64,000 nt of DNA from Dromaius novaehollandiae (Eukaryota > Chordata > Aves > Casuariiformes > Dromaiidae), in assembly GCF_036370855.1 (NCBI RefSeq), contig NW_026991412.1:146001-210000 (forward strand), given 5' to 3'. The translations under genes and the position numbers were made by a program. The notes below the pieces were generated by a model. It did no database searches. It saw only the letters and a program-made list of their open reading frames with translations, and had not been told where the DNA came from. Of this stretch, positions 1 through 11,018 are shown in pieces; position 1 is the stretch's first letter; every line of letters begins with the position of its first letter.

Positions 1-2353
1 GTCACTTGCTGCTCTTTGCACGACATCCGTTACACCCTACAAAAGGACCATGAAGGAAAACCATCAACACAGGAAAGACTGAGGCAGCGGGGCAGATGGA
101 ACTAGCCAACGATGGCTGTATGACTTCAGCTCTACATTTCCATGTTGAAGGGAAGAGTGAGAGAAACGTCATCTCTCCAGAGAGATCCATCAGTGATAAA
201 TATTCCCTGCCTTGTTTGGCTGCCACCGCTTTGCCCCTTTGTGAAAGGTAAGCAGTTCAGCAGTCCTAAACTTGTTGGTCAAGAAAGAGTTTGACCATTT
301 GCCCTTCTGTGCTACTGCTGCCTCTCCCTTCCCTTTGTGACAGCGGGAGAATAGGAACAGAGAAGCTCCCAGAAGGCTCCAGCAACGAACACGCTCCACA
401 CAGAAGGCCAGATGGAATATTGGGTACAGCAGGGAAGGGACTGGCACTTCGCCATGCCTCTTCCTCAAAGCAGGATGACTACCTAAGAACGGTAATCCAA
501 TGGCCAACCGTGTGGAAGCAGGCTGAGTTTCTGCCTCCCTGCCTGGAGCCTTTCCCTTCAGCACAGACATGCTTGTTACAGCAGTCGTGGGCCTGCTTGC
601 CTCAGCTGCAGCCAAAGGCCCAGTGCCACTTTACACAGGGCAGCTACTTCAGAGGTTGCACCTGCTCAAGAGCTTGGCTGGATATGGCCCTTTCCCTCAA
701 GGAGTCAGCTGCCCTGAGGAAGAGTCTCCCATAGTGGGATCTGGGGACTGTCATTGGTTCTTAAGGCAAAGGGGAGATCTTTGGTGTCATGCTATAGCTT
801 TCCAGACAACAGGGCTCTAGGCAGGATGCTTTGACTAGTTTCGAAGAGAACAAGCTTGCCACTCTCAAATCCCTTGAAGCCAATGTTATTAATTGGCTTA
901 ACAGATCTCTCTCCAAATGGTCGCCATCTTCCTGGAGGATTCTCCCCAGTTCCTGGTAAATTTCTACCCGATTACCCTGAGGACAAATCAGAACAGGGAA
1001 CATCTGAACTTCTTTCTCCTTGATGACCAGGATGTCGTAGAGCACTTGGTCCGTACAGCCTTCCCAAACGGCATCATGCAGACAGCTCCATTTCGAGGAT
1101 CTAGTCCTAGAAAGTAGCTGAGTGACCAGCCTCACAAGGAAGTGTTTCGCCAAACGGAGGATCCACCCATTGCTCTGGTAAGGATCTCCCCAACTTCACA
1201 GCTCCCTCCACTCTGCTGGATATTCTGCAACCACACAGTTGCTGCCCCAAAGAGCTCATAGCTCCTCTAGACCAAACAAAGTGCCGGGGGCAAAAGGAAT
1301 ACACGGGACAATGGCATTTCCAGACTTCCTTGGTAGGGCCTGACTCACAGGCTTCCCCCGGCTCCTTAGGGAAGTTCCTGGGGTAACTTTTGTGGATCAT
1401 ACCGGGAGATCTGCCTTCCCTGCACAGATTGGTTCTCAAATTATGTTTATGTTTCACTGTCTTTGAGAAGTCGACAAAGATCAAAGCATGGTCGGAGCCG
1501 CAGACAGCAGCCCAGACAGAGAGGTGGCCGGGGGCTTAGGGTGGGTGTAGGACTACTGCTGCGCTCAGGAAGTTTTCAGAGAATATGTCGACAAAAGGAG
1601 GAAGCCTGGGGAGAGCAAATGACCAGAAGGTTGGCCGTGTCCTCTACTGCACTCCTGCCTTCTGTGAGAAAGGATGATGTGCAGTAGCATTGTCTCCTAA
1701 TGACTGGCAAAAATTGCATTTCTGTGATGCGGTGTTTGCAGGAGAGTGCATTTACCATGTGGCAAGAGCACATCCCCTGGTGCCTGAGCCAGGCACGTTC
1801 GGAATCCAAGTGCTTGAATTCAGGCGGAATCCACTGAAACTGCCACTCCCTTACCTCATTTTCCTGCAGTTGGCACAGAAAGGAGACCACAGAGCCAGGC
1901 AAGGTGTTGGTGGCTGCAGGAGGAGACTCTGCATCCACGCCTCCATCCTCAGGCTCCTCAGGTCTCACCCGGGAAGCTCTTTTAGTCAAGCGACCTGGAA
2001 GGAAACAAGCTGAGGATTACCTGCCCTCAGGTATTAGCATCAGGCTGGGTCAAACGGCTCCCCAGCCTTCAGGGAAATTCCTCCCCTCACTGCTAACACC
2101 AGAAGACCAGCTGGTTTGCAGCAGGTGCCTCTATTACCCAGCCAAAGGTGGGCGTATTGGAGCCACCAGATTCAGGCAGGCAGGCCTGACGTCTGGTAGA
2201 TGGCATCAAAGTTGTCTGCAGTGTGCCGAGGAGACACAGCAGAAAAACGACTCTGCCTTGGTTGCTTCCTTTCCCTTCCCTCCGAGGGATTTTGTGGATG
2301 AGTTCCTTGGGTGAGAAGTTCACAGCAGGAGGATCCAGGTCGAGATCAGGCAT
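1..2353 (-). CDS. MROH2-like gene, copy 1, 5' exons only (partial)
   Basis: This is the 5' end of a second maestro heat-like repeat gene; the rest lies beyond the left edge. By alignment to the complete copy (fixed offset of 43,862), the exons are 2191-2353 (start codon at 2353-2351), 1855-1994, 863-976 and the first 36 nt of the fourth exon at 1-36. Phases match: 163 nt, then 140 nt, then 114 nt. Exons two to four are identical to the other copy. Exon one differs at one base (position 2200), changing Ala53 to Thr. No stop or frameshift is visible, so this part could be functional. MROH proteins are large HEAT-repeat scaffolds of poorly known function. An in-frame TAA directly precedes the ATG. 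The exon-one donor is weak, so that exon is the least certain. Confidence 0.75.
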
Positions 2354-2900
2354 TTAGAAATCGAGCAGAGGACAGCCCCGAACGGGAGGAGCTCTGTGGG
2401 CCTGCCATAAAGAACTGAGGAGTGGCCCTTACCCCACCACAATCGTAATCTCTTCATCTCAGAAGGAATTCCTTCCGGACAGCAGTGCTCGCTCCAGCTA
2501 CCTCCTCACAGGTGAAGGAGCAAGCCACTGAAGACCCCACCTCCCCAGACGCCTGGGCGGGCAGCCAAGGCCATTGTGACACCCCCGCGTCCCACGCACA
2601 CCTCACAGACGTCTGCTGACCGCTGCGGGCTGGTGTCCCAGGCAGTCCCTCCCTTGGGGGATGGCACCAGAGGTGGGCACGGGCTCAGGAGCAGGCTCCT
2701 TGCCCTCCCACAAAGCCACTTTTCCCCATCTCGCTCAGTCACTCGTTCGTGGGTCTTACTTCTGGAGTGGTCAGGAGTATGGACGGTATCTGCGCGTCTT
2801 CTCACACCTCCTTTTCTGTTCAATTGGCATTTTCCAGCGACCGGAGATGGAGTGGTCACCTGGGCTGATGGGCTCTTTTCTTTCTTTCTTTTCTGCCATG
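2354..2900 (-). promoter_or_regulatory. Likely 5' UTR/promoter region of MROH2-like copy 1
   Basis: GC-rich DNA (about 2,500-2,720) directly upstream of the first coding exon, including CpG-containing runs such as CCCCCGCGTCCCACGC. No TATA box or start site can be fixed from sequence. Beyond 2,900 the DNA becomes AT-rich. The equivalent segment in the other copy is about 46,216-46,760. The location relative to the start codon suggests a promoter; the exact start is unknown. Confidence 0.35.
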
Positions 2901-3519
2901 ATGTCGATGCCCTCAGAAAAAGAGGCTTATGCCATACCCTGGAGATAGAGTATTTCTCAATAGATTACAAGAAGACAACCTTATGTGACTGTAATTTTCA
3001 TATGACAGTGAATAAAGATAAAATTGTAAACATATTTTCTGGAAAATTTCTTTTTCTGTGTATGGAAATACATTTTTGTGCATATTTCCAATCAAATGTA
3101 AAAAAAAAAGTAACAGCATTCTATTATTGTTGCCTAAAGCTTTTTTCCAGTTAGTGTGCATTTCAATTAATATATTTTAAATGTACAAGTATTACAGATA
3201 GCAATGTTAAAATATAAAAATTGATTTTTGAGTTACAAGCAACTTCCATTTAGATCCACATATTAAAATGTTTAAAAAATATCAATTAAAGAAATCTTAA
3301 ATTATTCTTCTCATCAGCCAACTCCTGGGAATTCATTAGCCAGGAACTTTCAGACATCCCCCCCACCCAAATGTTTAATCACAGAACTGTATTCACAATT
3401 CTCATTTTGCTCACATGGTAAGACAGTGGCTTCTTGTTTATTCACTGTTCCTGTGACAAAAATCTAATATAGCATGTACAAGAACATCAGATACTTAGAC
3501 TAACAGAAAATCAAACCAC

Positions 3520-3561
3520 TAATCATAGTTGTTAATTGCTATTGCTAATAAGCAGTCACAG
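3520..3561. other. 42-bp junction between blocks A1 and B1
   Basis: In unit 1 blocks A and B are separated by only 42 nt, whereas in unit 2 they are 13.5 kb apart. The right part of the junction (3,545-3,562) is an exact 18-nt match (CTAATAAGCAGTCACAGT) to 50,715-50,732, inside the 13.5-kb segment of unit 2. The left 25 nt have no clear match that I can see. This looks like a rearrangement scar. Confidence 0.8.
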
Positions 3562-4039
3562 TGGCGCTGGGGTAGCACGTGTAGTGGAGGCTAAATGCAA
3601 TAATACCTCGTTTTGATGTTGTTCTCTTCTACGAAAGCACTTGGAGCAGATTAAGACATTTCTCGTCCTATTTTGTTTATTGAGTGGGCCCTGATACTGG
3701 GGAGAAGCTGCCGTGAAGCAGACCTAGTAGTCAGCTTCCTTAGAGAAGGCGTCTTGTCCTGTATTTGAGGGCTTCCGGTACGTTTTGACAGACAGTAGTG
3801 AGTGACGGGTTTCCTTTGGACCCCCCGGGGAGCAGAAAGTTCTGCCGGGAAGGCAAAATGTTTCTTGCGGCTGGGTTGGAAGAAGCTGGCTGCTGATGCA
3901 AGGCAGTGACAATTCTGGGGAGTCGCAGGAAGTTCTGAAAAGACGGTCGTTCCCTTTTCTAGAAGGCTATGCACTTCGGTTCCTAATAGCTGTAGTAATG
4001 AAGCCAGGTAAGCGTTCGGGAGGAGCCCAAGCCACTTTT

Positions 4040-4988
4040 GCCTAGCGAGTATTTTGCAAGGGGGGCAGGAAAGCGCTGCGCCCTGCTCCTTGCTGCCCTC
4101 GCGTGTCTGAAAGGCGGCACTGCACGCGGGAGGGGGGGCGCGCATGCGCATTGCGTTCCGGCGCGCTCACGGCTGCCCTCGCGTGTCGACAAGGCAGCAC
4201 TGCAGCCGCCGGCGGCCACCGCTGCGTACGAAGACCGTTGCGGGCAGCCGGCGCACACGTGCGCGCTGCCGGTCGCCGCGTTGGCCGCTACTCTGCGCTC
4301 TCTCGGGGACGGGTAAGCGCAGGGGCCGCGCTCGTGCCCCCTGCCCGGTGCTCACGGACCGGGAGCGCTTTTCCCGAGAGGGCTTTTCCTTCTCGGTGCT
4401 TCCTGGGGGCGCGGGGACGGGCAGTGCTGTCTCGGAGCTGCTCCGCGGCGCTCTCTCCCCGGGGCAGCCCCAGCGCCTGCTCGCTGATGCCCGCCGCTCT
4501 CTCGGGCGCGGGCAGAGCAGCCTCGGGGCGCTCGCTGCTCGGCCTGAGCGCCGGGGTGGCGCGGCGGGCTGCGGTTAGCGCGCGGGAGCCGGCCGGCTGC
4601 AGCGCGGCGCTGCGACCACGCGAGGGTGGGGCCATTGCGGGTCTGGCCTGCCTCGCGCTCCGCTCCCCCGCCCCTCGCGCTCCCCCCGCCCCCCTCGCGC
4701 TCCCCCCGCCCCTCTCGCGCTCCCCCCGCCCCTCTCGCGCTCCCCCCGCCCCTCTCGCGCTCCCCCCGCCCCTCGCGCTCCCCCCGCCCCTCGCGCTCCC
4801 CCGCCCCTCGCGCTCCCCCCGCCCCTCGCGCTCCCCCCGCCCCTCTCGCGCTCCCCCCGCCCCTCGCGCTCCCCCCGCCCCTCGCGCTCCCCCCGCCCCT
4901 CGCGCTCCCCCCGCCCCTCTCGCGCTCCCCCCGCCCCTCGCGCTCCCCCCGCCCCTCGCGCTCCCCCCGCCCCTCGCGCTCGGGCAAG
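4040..4988 (+). promoter_or_regulatory. CpG-island promoter of block B1 with NRF-1-like site and GC-box array
   Basis: Dense CpG DNA upstream of the first B exon. A palindromic NRF-1-type site (GCGCATGCGCA) lies at 4,140-4,150. Two near-copies of an approximately 33-nt segment (GCTGCCCTCGCGTGTC core) start at 4,092 and 4,172, 80 nt apart. A possible splice donor (GACGG|GTAAGC) at 4,313 could close an alternative upstream first exon. The right end is an array of CCCCGCCC boxes. An AAGATGGCGGC match to the YY1 consensus overlaps the ATG at 4,989. Promoter function is inferred from these elements and the downstream splice sites. Confidence 0.65.
4655..4980. repeat. GC-box minisatellite, about 17 units of 18-20 bp
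   Basis: Tandem array with unit CTCGCGCTCCCCCCGCCC (18 nt) and a 20-nt variant carrying an extra CT. I count about 17-18 units. Each contains CCCCGCCC, the complement of an Sp1/KLF GC box. The minus strand carries repeated runs of four to six G and could form G-quadruplexes. It ends right before the first exon of the B1 transcript. The B2 counterpart (about 61,995-62,095) lacks the array and instead holds two copies of a GGCGCACGCGCGGTGCGG-type sequence. Confidence 0.93.
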
Positions 4989-5658
4989 ATGGCGGCGAGC
5001 AGGGCGGGTGTTTTGGCTGGACGGCGGCGGGCGAGGGCAGAGGCGCGCTGGAGTCGAGCATGTGGGGGCCGCGGTGAGGCGAGGTGAGGCGAGCGTGTGC
5101 CTTCGGGTGGCCGCGGGTGTCGGGCTGTGTCCTGCCAGCCGGGGCCGTCGCTGCGTGGAGGCGGCGGGGCGGGGGGGGGGAGTCGGGCCGGGGGCCGCGC
5201 GGCGCCGGGTCTGCGCGGCGCCGGGTCTGCCGGAGCGCGGCTCTGACTCTCCCTTTTGCGTGTGTCGCCTGTAGGGCCCCGGTTCCTCCCCAGCGCGGGC
5301 CGGGGCGTGCGCTCGCCCCTGCGGACGCAGCCTGGAGGAGCGGGGGGGCAGGCGGGCCCCGGAGCGGGATTAGGGCACGGCGTCGGCGGGAGGACGGCTC
5401 CTGATGCAATAGGCGTGCCCGAGAGTGCTGGTAGGTCATGAAGGAGTTTAAAACCTCTGGACCAAATAGGGTTAAGGTCAACTTGAGTTAGATACGATTA
5501 GTGCAGCCCCAAGTTATTTACTTGAGAATTGTGGCTAGGCAAGCAAGAAGATGGGTAGAAGACAGATGCTCCTGGACACCCTGAGGCCTCCCCTGCCCCC
5601 AGGCACAGACTGTGGGTACCAGCCGACCTGGGCACCAACTGATTGGAACCCCCGCTGA
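4989..5658 (+). ncRNA. Spliced plus-strand transcript of block B1 (lncRNA or 98-codon small protein)
   Basis: Three exons are predicted: 4989-5073 (ATG start, donor GCG|GTGAGG), 5275-5430 (acceptor CGCCTGTAG, donor CTG|GTAGGT) and 5603-5658 (acceptor CCTGCCCCCAG, then TGA). The sum is 297 nt, an open frame of 98 codons beginning MAASRAGVLAGRRRARAEA. All three borders and the frame recur in B2. Against a real protein: the peptide is low-complexity (R, G, A, P), matches no family I know, and most differences between copies in exon 2 change the amino acid. I favour a non-coding spliced transcript, or 5' exons of a gene continuing downstream. The exon before the ATG is not delimited. Confidence 0.42.
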
Positions 5659-5879
5659 GCCCTGCTCCCTCCTGTACAGCTGCCCTAAAGCCATGAGTTT
5701 CCCCGGTGCAGCATGTGTCGATGGGTCCTCCATTGCCTCTGGCATCTCCCCAGGCGCTCGTACGCTGCACAGGGGTCTGGATGTTTCCAGCAGCGGCACA
5801 GCAGCCTGATGCCTCCTCTCGTCTGGGATGCGGGGCCCTTGGTGAGTTCCCTGCTGCCTCCTCTGGCGTCCTCTGCGAG

Positions 5880-5935
5880 CTCATAAATCCCCCCTCCTCC
5901 TCCTCCTTCTCCTCCTCCTCCCCCTCCCCCCCCAC
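5880..5935. repeat. CCT-rich simple repeat in block B1
   Basis: Low-complexity run of CCT and CTT triplets ending in a C-tract. The B2 counterpart (63,026-63,055) is shorter, so the tract is length-variable between copies. The ORFs read across it are composition artefacts. Confidence 0.85.
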
Positions 5936-8900
5936 CCTGTCTGGTGGGGTGGGAGACCCGTGGCTCCTCCTGCCAAGCTGACAGCCACGTGGGGCACCCC
6001 TATGCGCTCCCTACGCATCTGGGATGGCACCCCTGCCCTGAGGGCCCCGCAGAGTCCCACCCTTCCTGCAACCACCCCCCCAAAGCCATTAAACCACACA
6101 ATATCAGGTAAAAATATCAGGTAAAAAAAAGGATTATTTTTTAAACTAATCTGTGGATAAAGCATGTATGTAATAGTCTGGAAACAATTGATAAGCATGA
6201 GTAAAATGTAATTCAGGGTCTGATCCTGTAATCCTTGCTCACAGATGTATAAATGATAACATTTTCAGTTTAAGGGCACAAGCAGTTCTAAAAATACTTG
6301 ACTAATTTTGCTCCTTTCCCAGTATTCTGTAGAGAGTGGCTATTTTAAAAAGTTAACCAAGTCTGTGTAGTTTTAATTAGGTGTATTAAAAAGATAAAAG
6401 AAGGAAATATAGCTCACATTCAAGCACTCAAATATGTGAAAATAGCTGAAATTGCTCTTACTGCACTAAGCTCATTAAATTGACTTGCTGGAATGTTGCA
6501 TATTAGAATGATCAGACCAGAGTGTTAACAGCTTTAATGCTTTTATCTGGTGCAGTTCGCCCACCTCCCCACCTGAGGGTTACCGAGCAGGCACAGTCGA
6601 CTTCCTTTCCGAGGGCTGTGATGCCGGGCTTCGTGCTGGTGTGTGAACTGCTGCTGTCTGTGCTTAGTGCAAAAAAGAGTAACTAAGACAGACCTTTGTG
6701 GTGAGAACCCTTGATAAAGTTCTGTCGGGAACGCATCCCGCTGTCCTCGATAGAAAAGCCACCCTAGATCTCAAGTTTGATTCGGTAACTGATTAAATGG
6801 ATTCTGGTTTAGATCACGAATATATCACATAGTCAAAATTGTGCAATATTCTCCATGAACAGTTAAAGTGATTATTTCATTTTAGACCTTGAATAAGGAG
6901 ATTGAATGAGCTGGTAAACATTACTTGGTGTTAAGATGGTATGAAAATTTAATATCTTTATTCTTCAGTCTCGGTGCTGCAGGAGTCTCTCTCTCATCCT
7001 GGTAGATAATATTAATTGCTGTTTCTCTACCTATGGAGCATATGAGATTTGCCATGCAAGCTCAGAATGAATGCAGTTATCCAACAACCTTACACATTTA
7101 GAAAATACTTTCTGCAGCCAAGACATATAGCAATGTTATAGCGTATGTACAACCTAAAAAGACGGTTTCCAGAGATGTATATGTATACAAGTTTCAGCCT
7201 TCTGGGTGTGTGACTATTCAGAGACTCCCAGCGAACTGTGTCCAGGTTAGCCTGTAGCCAAACAGGCAGACCCAGCACACTGTGCCTGTGGTGTGTTCAA
7301 GCCTAAAGAGACTTCAGGTGCACTGTCATCACCGGGTATCATGCTGACACGGTGTCCACAAGGGGTGGATCTTTTCTGGGCAATTCACAGCTGCTCTTAG
7401 ACTACCAAATAGTCAGAATCCTATACGGAATTATTAATGGTTTTGCTACTGGAAAAAAAGAGAAAGACAGAGTACTTGATCTGCATATTCATAGCCTGAA
7501 AGAACAAAAAAGATATGGGATACAGAAAAAAGAAAGAGGATAATAATTTATTTAAACATAAAAACAACATTAAACTACTGCTTCATTGTTCTACTACCTT
7601 TGGCTCACAGAGCTTAAGTTCCTGGGGAAGCATGGTAAGGGGATGAAATAGGATTTTTTTTCAGTTTTTTTTTAGTAGCAGACTAGTGAAGGTGATATGA
7701 TCAAGGTCCCTAATCTTTTTTTTTTTTCCTCTACCCAAGAAAACTCAGAAGGATACATCACTGCTTTGACAGAGATGGGGATAAAACAAAATCAAAAAAA
7801 AAAAAGAGCTCCTTTTTCAGGAGCAATTCCCACTTACTGTGATTTAAGCACCCACTCTGAAGTTCTGGGACTAAGTACATGGTCCATATGCTCTGACTAC
7901 AAAAAACACTGTCCACAGAGAGCAAGGTCACTGTGATTACCTATGTAAAGTTTCCTTCAGGATGCCCGTTATCTGGAGAAACCCGTTGTTGCACATGATC
8001 TATCTTATATTTTCTCAACATATAATACAGCGATTTCTCAACATATAATACTTGAAGACCAATATAAATATTGTGTAGAATGATACTTTCTAAGTCATTA
8101 ATTTTAAATCATAAATCAAAAATATTTTAAAAAGAGAGATTTGTTCTGCATTGTCAGAGAATAACTACTTCTAAAATAAACTAAAAAGGCTCTATAAATG
8201 AATAAATTTTGCAATTTTTTGCCTTCAATAGTGTTCAAAGGTTAAAAATGAATTAAAATTGTAAAATAAGTGCACTAGCTACTTATTTCATTTATTTTAT
8301 CTTTCCCTTTCCTCCTTTGAATACTCTTTTCCTTAAATTGTATTTTCCAGATATTGCTATATTCCAGTTGTACTTTCTCTTTTTCTAATATTCTCTTCGT
8401 AAGTATCCCCTTAAAGCACTTTAAAAAGTATCTGACGAATATCGCTGTTTCTCTGTATTATGTGAATGATGTTAATTATCTTTACTTTTTAATGGTTTAA
8501 AAATTCAACTTCCCTAACTAAGAGTATGTTTTTAAAAAAGTAGCGATTGCACAGGGGATGCTCCCATTTTCTATTTTTGCTTTTCTAGATTAACGTTCAA
8601 ATATTTCCTGATAGAAATGTATGTTTTTGCAGGTGGAACATTCCTCTGATAGGTACATTTGGTATTGAAATGAGTTAGTCCCGTATAAATCCTGGCATAG
8701 GACTTTCTTCACTAGTTTTAGATGGATCTCTTCTTTCTCAAAGGTATGGCACTAGGTGAGAAAAAGGTGCCGTCAACCTGTAGTTATATTTATACCCGTC
8801 GAGGGGTGGGGATCTTTATGTAGAAAGGGGACACACAAAAGTGTAGCGAAGGGGCATATTTTTCTAAATGTGCCCAGGAAACCTATGAGATAGGTGACAC

Positions 8901-10964
8901 AGAGAATTCAGAGGCCTTAAAACAGTGTCACCATTTGAAAAGCAAATTATAAGCTGCAGGAGTGTGTGCACTCCTGCAATGCTTAACATAACCACAGTCT
9001 TCACTTTGAAGTATGCCTGACTATTGGCTTACATCCCGTTTTCATGTAGCAATATCCAAGGTAACACAAATCTGGCTCCAACTGTAATGTACGTAGGAGA
9101 CAGCGAGTATTAAGACACCAAAGAATTCAAAATGTTTGAATCTGGAAGGACGAAAGAACAGCGTACTCAGTGATCAGCCTTTCAGGTGAAGGAGACAACA
9201 GCTGTGGTTTTGGTCCCTGTTCCCTTGATTATTTCTGTATGCATGGGTTAGTGACTATCTCATCTAATTAAAAATAAACACTGTGATCGAGGATCAAAAC
9301 TCACAGGTCCCTCTTTTCCTTGGCAAAGCCGTAACTAAATGCTGTTGAATATGTGTGATATGTTATGTGCAGAGCCCTTTAAGATTCCATCTGATTTCTT
9401 TGATCTTGTTTTAGGGTGCTTTCAGTGTATTTCCAGTGAGCTATAGTTTGCTCAAATATGTATATGTATTTATGTATATGTTAACATATATATGTTTTAA
9501 ATTCCTCTTCCCTTTGCATTACTCTACTGATTTTTTTTCTTATAACTGTCTCCCATGTCAAGAAGATTTAACAAAATGAAAAGTATGTCTTCATAGGATA
9601 AAGACACATTTTTGTTAGTTACCGTAATACAGACATGAAAGGAAAGATAAAAGAAAAGAGAAGTAGTTCTTCAGATAAAGTCCGTTAAGTATTCATAATG
9701 TGATGACATAGGTGATTGTGATATTATCTAGACAGAAGAGCTCTGCCGAAGGTAGCTTTCAGACAATTATATTGGTAAAAAGAAAAACTGGTAAAAGCTG
9801 ATGAAGTCATTAAATTTTCAAAAGTTACAAATTATCCTGTAAAGCTTCAGTGACTGCAAATTAGCCTTTGCTATAGCCCTCTGCTAACAAGCTATAGATC
9901 ATTTTATTATTCATGAATTTTAGTAATTTCAGGACACCACAGGTCATCTTATGCTCATTTATTTGCTAAACACCTTGTGCTGGTATGCCTATGCTGAAAA
10001 ATTGCTACTATTTACTTCCCGTGAGACAAGCAAGCAACAAACTGGTGGATTTGGCCCCAGACATCCACTCTGCCAGGCAACATATACATCTTGCTGTCAG
10101 TGAAATAAATGAGCCCTTAAATTGGCTGCAAAGCTTTAAGAGCTGAAATTTGTATGTCTAGTTATCAAACAGCAAGTTCAGAACACCTGCCAATATGAAA
10201 CATAATTATGACAAGCTGTTACATTTTACCTTTAACTTTTCAGCTTTAACACCACAACTTCATTATAAGAATCTCCTCCTCCCTGCCCCTCCTTTCTCCC
10301 TTCCCCCAGACTCAGCTCCCCTCCCAAAAAACGCTCACTGCATTCCATTGTAAATGCTGAGTTAACGCTAATACACTGGGTCATCTATCAGCAGACAAAA
10401 AAAAAAGTCAGACATATTAAAAATGCTAGGATTCCTCCTAAGAATAACCACAAATTTTCACAGATTACCAAAAATGGCTAACTGTGTGTAGATACCTGAC
10501 CTTTATAACCGCCTTTGAAGGCTTTTCAGAGAAAGTCAAAAATCATGAAACAGACTTACAGATTCCTTGTTTTGTTTTTTACTTGAAAAAATCGATTCAA
10601 TTACTTCTATCTTATTTCACTGACCGACTTCATTATCTTTCCTTTTGGGTCGCAGAGCCCTACGGCACAGGTTTTTGCCACAACAAATCCAACAATTGAT
10701 AAGCTGTTTGCTGTTTATCCAAATGTTCATGGGAGGGCAAAAAAAGAAAAAAGCCACCAAAAATAAATGTTACTCTTCTTTAAACCCACTTTAAACTATG
10801 CCCTGTGTGCACTATAACTAAATATCTTCCCTTGTGTGCATGTATACCTCTGTGTTACAAACCACAAACAGCTATGTGAGAAGAACACTATTTAAAGGAA
10901 AGACTTTCTTCTTAGCTGTCAAGGAAGATAATATCTAGGCTAAAATTCATTTCAACATTTTTTA

Positions 10965-11018
10965 TAGATATATATATATATATGTATATATACACATATA
11001 CACACAATATGTATATAT
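10965..11018. repeat. TA/CA microsatellite
   Basis: Alternating TATATA and TACACA runs directly readable in the sequence. An ordinary dinucleotide repeat in non-coding DNA. Confidence 0.85.

Larger units (their letters stand above)
1..3519. repeat. Duplicated block A1 (pair of 43,863-47,355)
   Basis: This segment is repeated at 43,863-47,355 in the same orientation with a constant offset of 43,862 and no indel for about the first 3.1 kb. Only about nine substitutions fall in the first 2,350 nt. The remaining part has roughly twenty substitutions, a 27-nt stretch (within about 3,158-3,184) missing from the partner, and a 1-nt indel. Homology stops at 3,519, after TCAAACCAC. The left end runs out of the window, so the duplication probably covers more of the MROH gene. 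Confidence 0.97.
3562..6872. repeat. Duplicated block B1 (pair of 60,893-64,000)
   Basis: Same-orientation partner of the last 3.1 kb of the window. It starts at TGGCGCTGGGGTAGC and matches as far as the window end allows (6,872 pairs with 64,000). In an ungapped 300-nt sample (about 6,240-6,540) I count 11 differences, near 4 %. Main length differences: the GC-box array at 4,655-4,980 is present only here, there are small indels in intron 1, and B2 has an extra duplicated stretch of about 30 nt near 62,940. Confidence 0.95.

Noticed and set aside
2576-3154. 192-codon plus frame upstream of MROH copy 1
   Set aside because: Its counterpart in A2 is shorter and ends differently, the end is AT-rich non-coding DNA, and no splice sites support it.
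4103-5481. Very long overlapping open frames on both strands across the GC-rich part of B1 (up to 397 codons)
   Set aside because: They exist because the 18-nt repeat unit is a multiple of three and lacks stops. The translated products are simple APP/RSP or GGARG repeats and the frame is not kept in B2.
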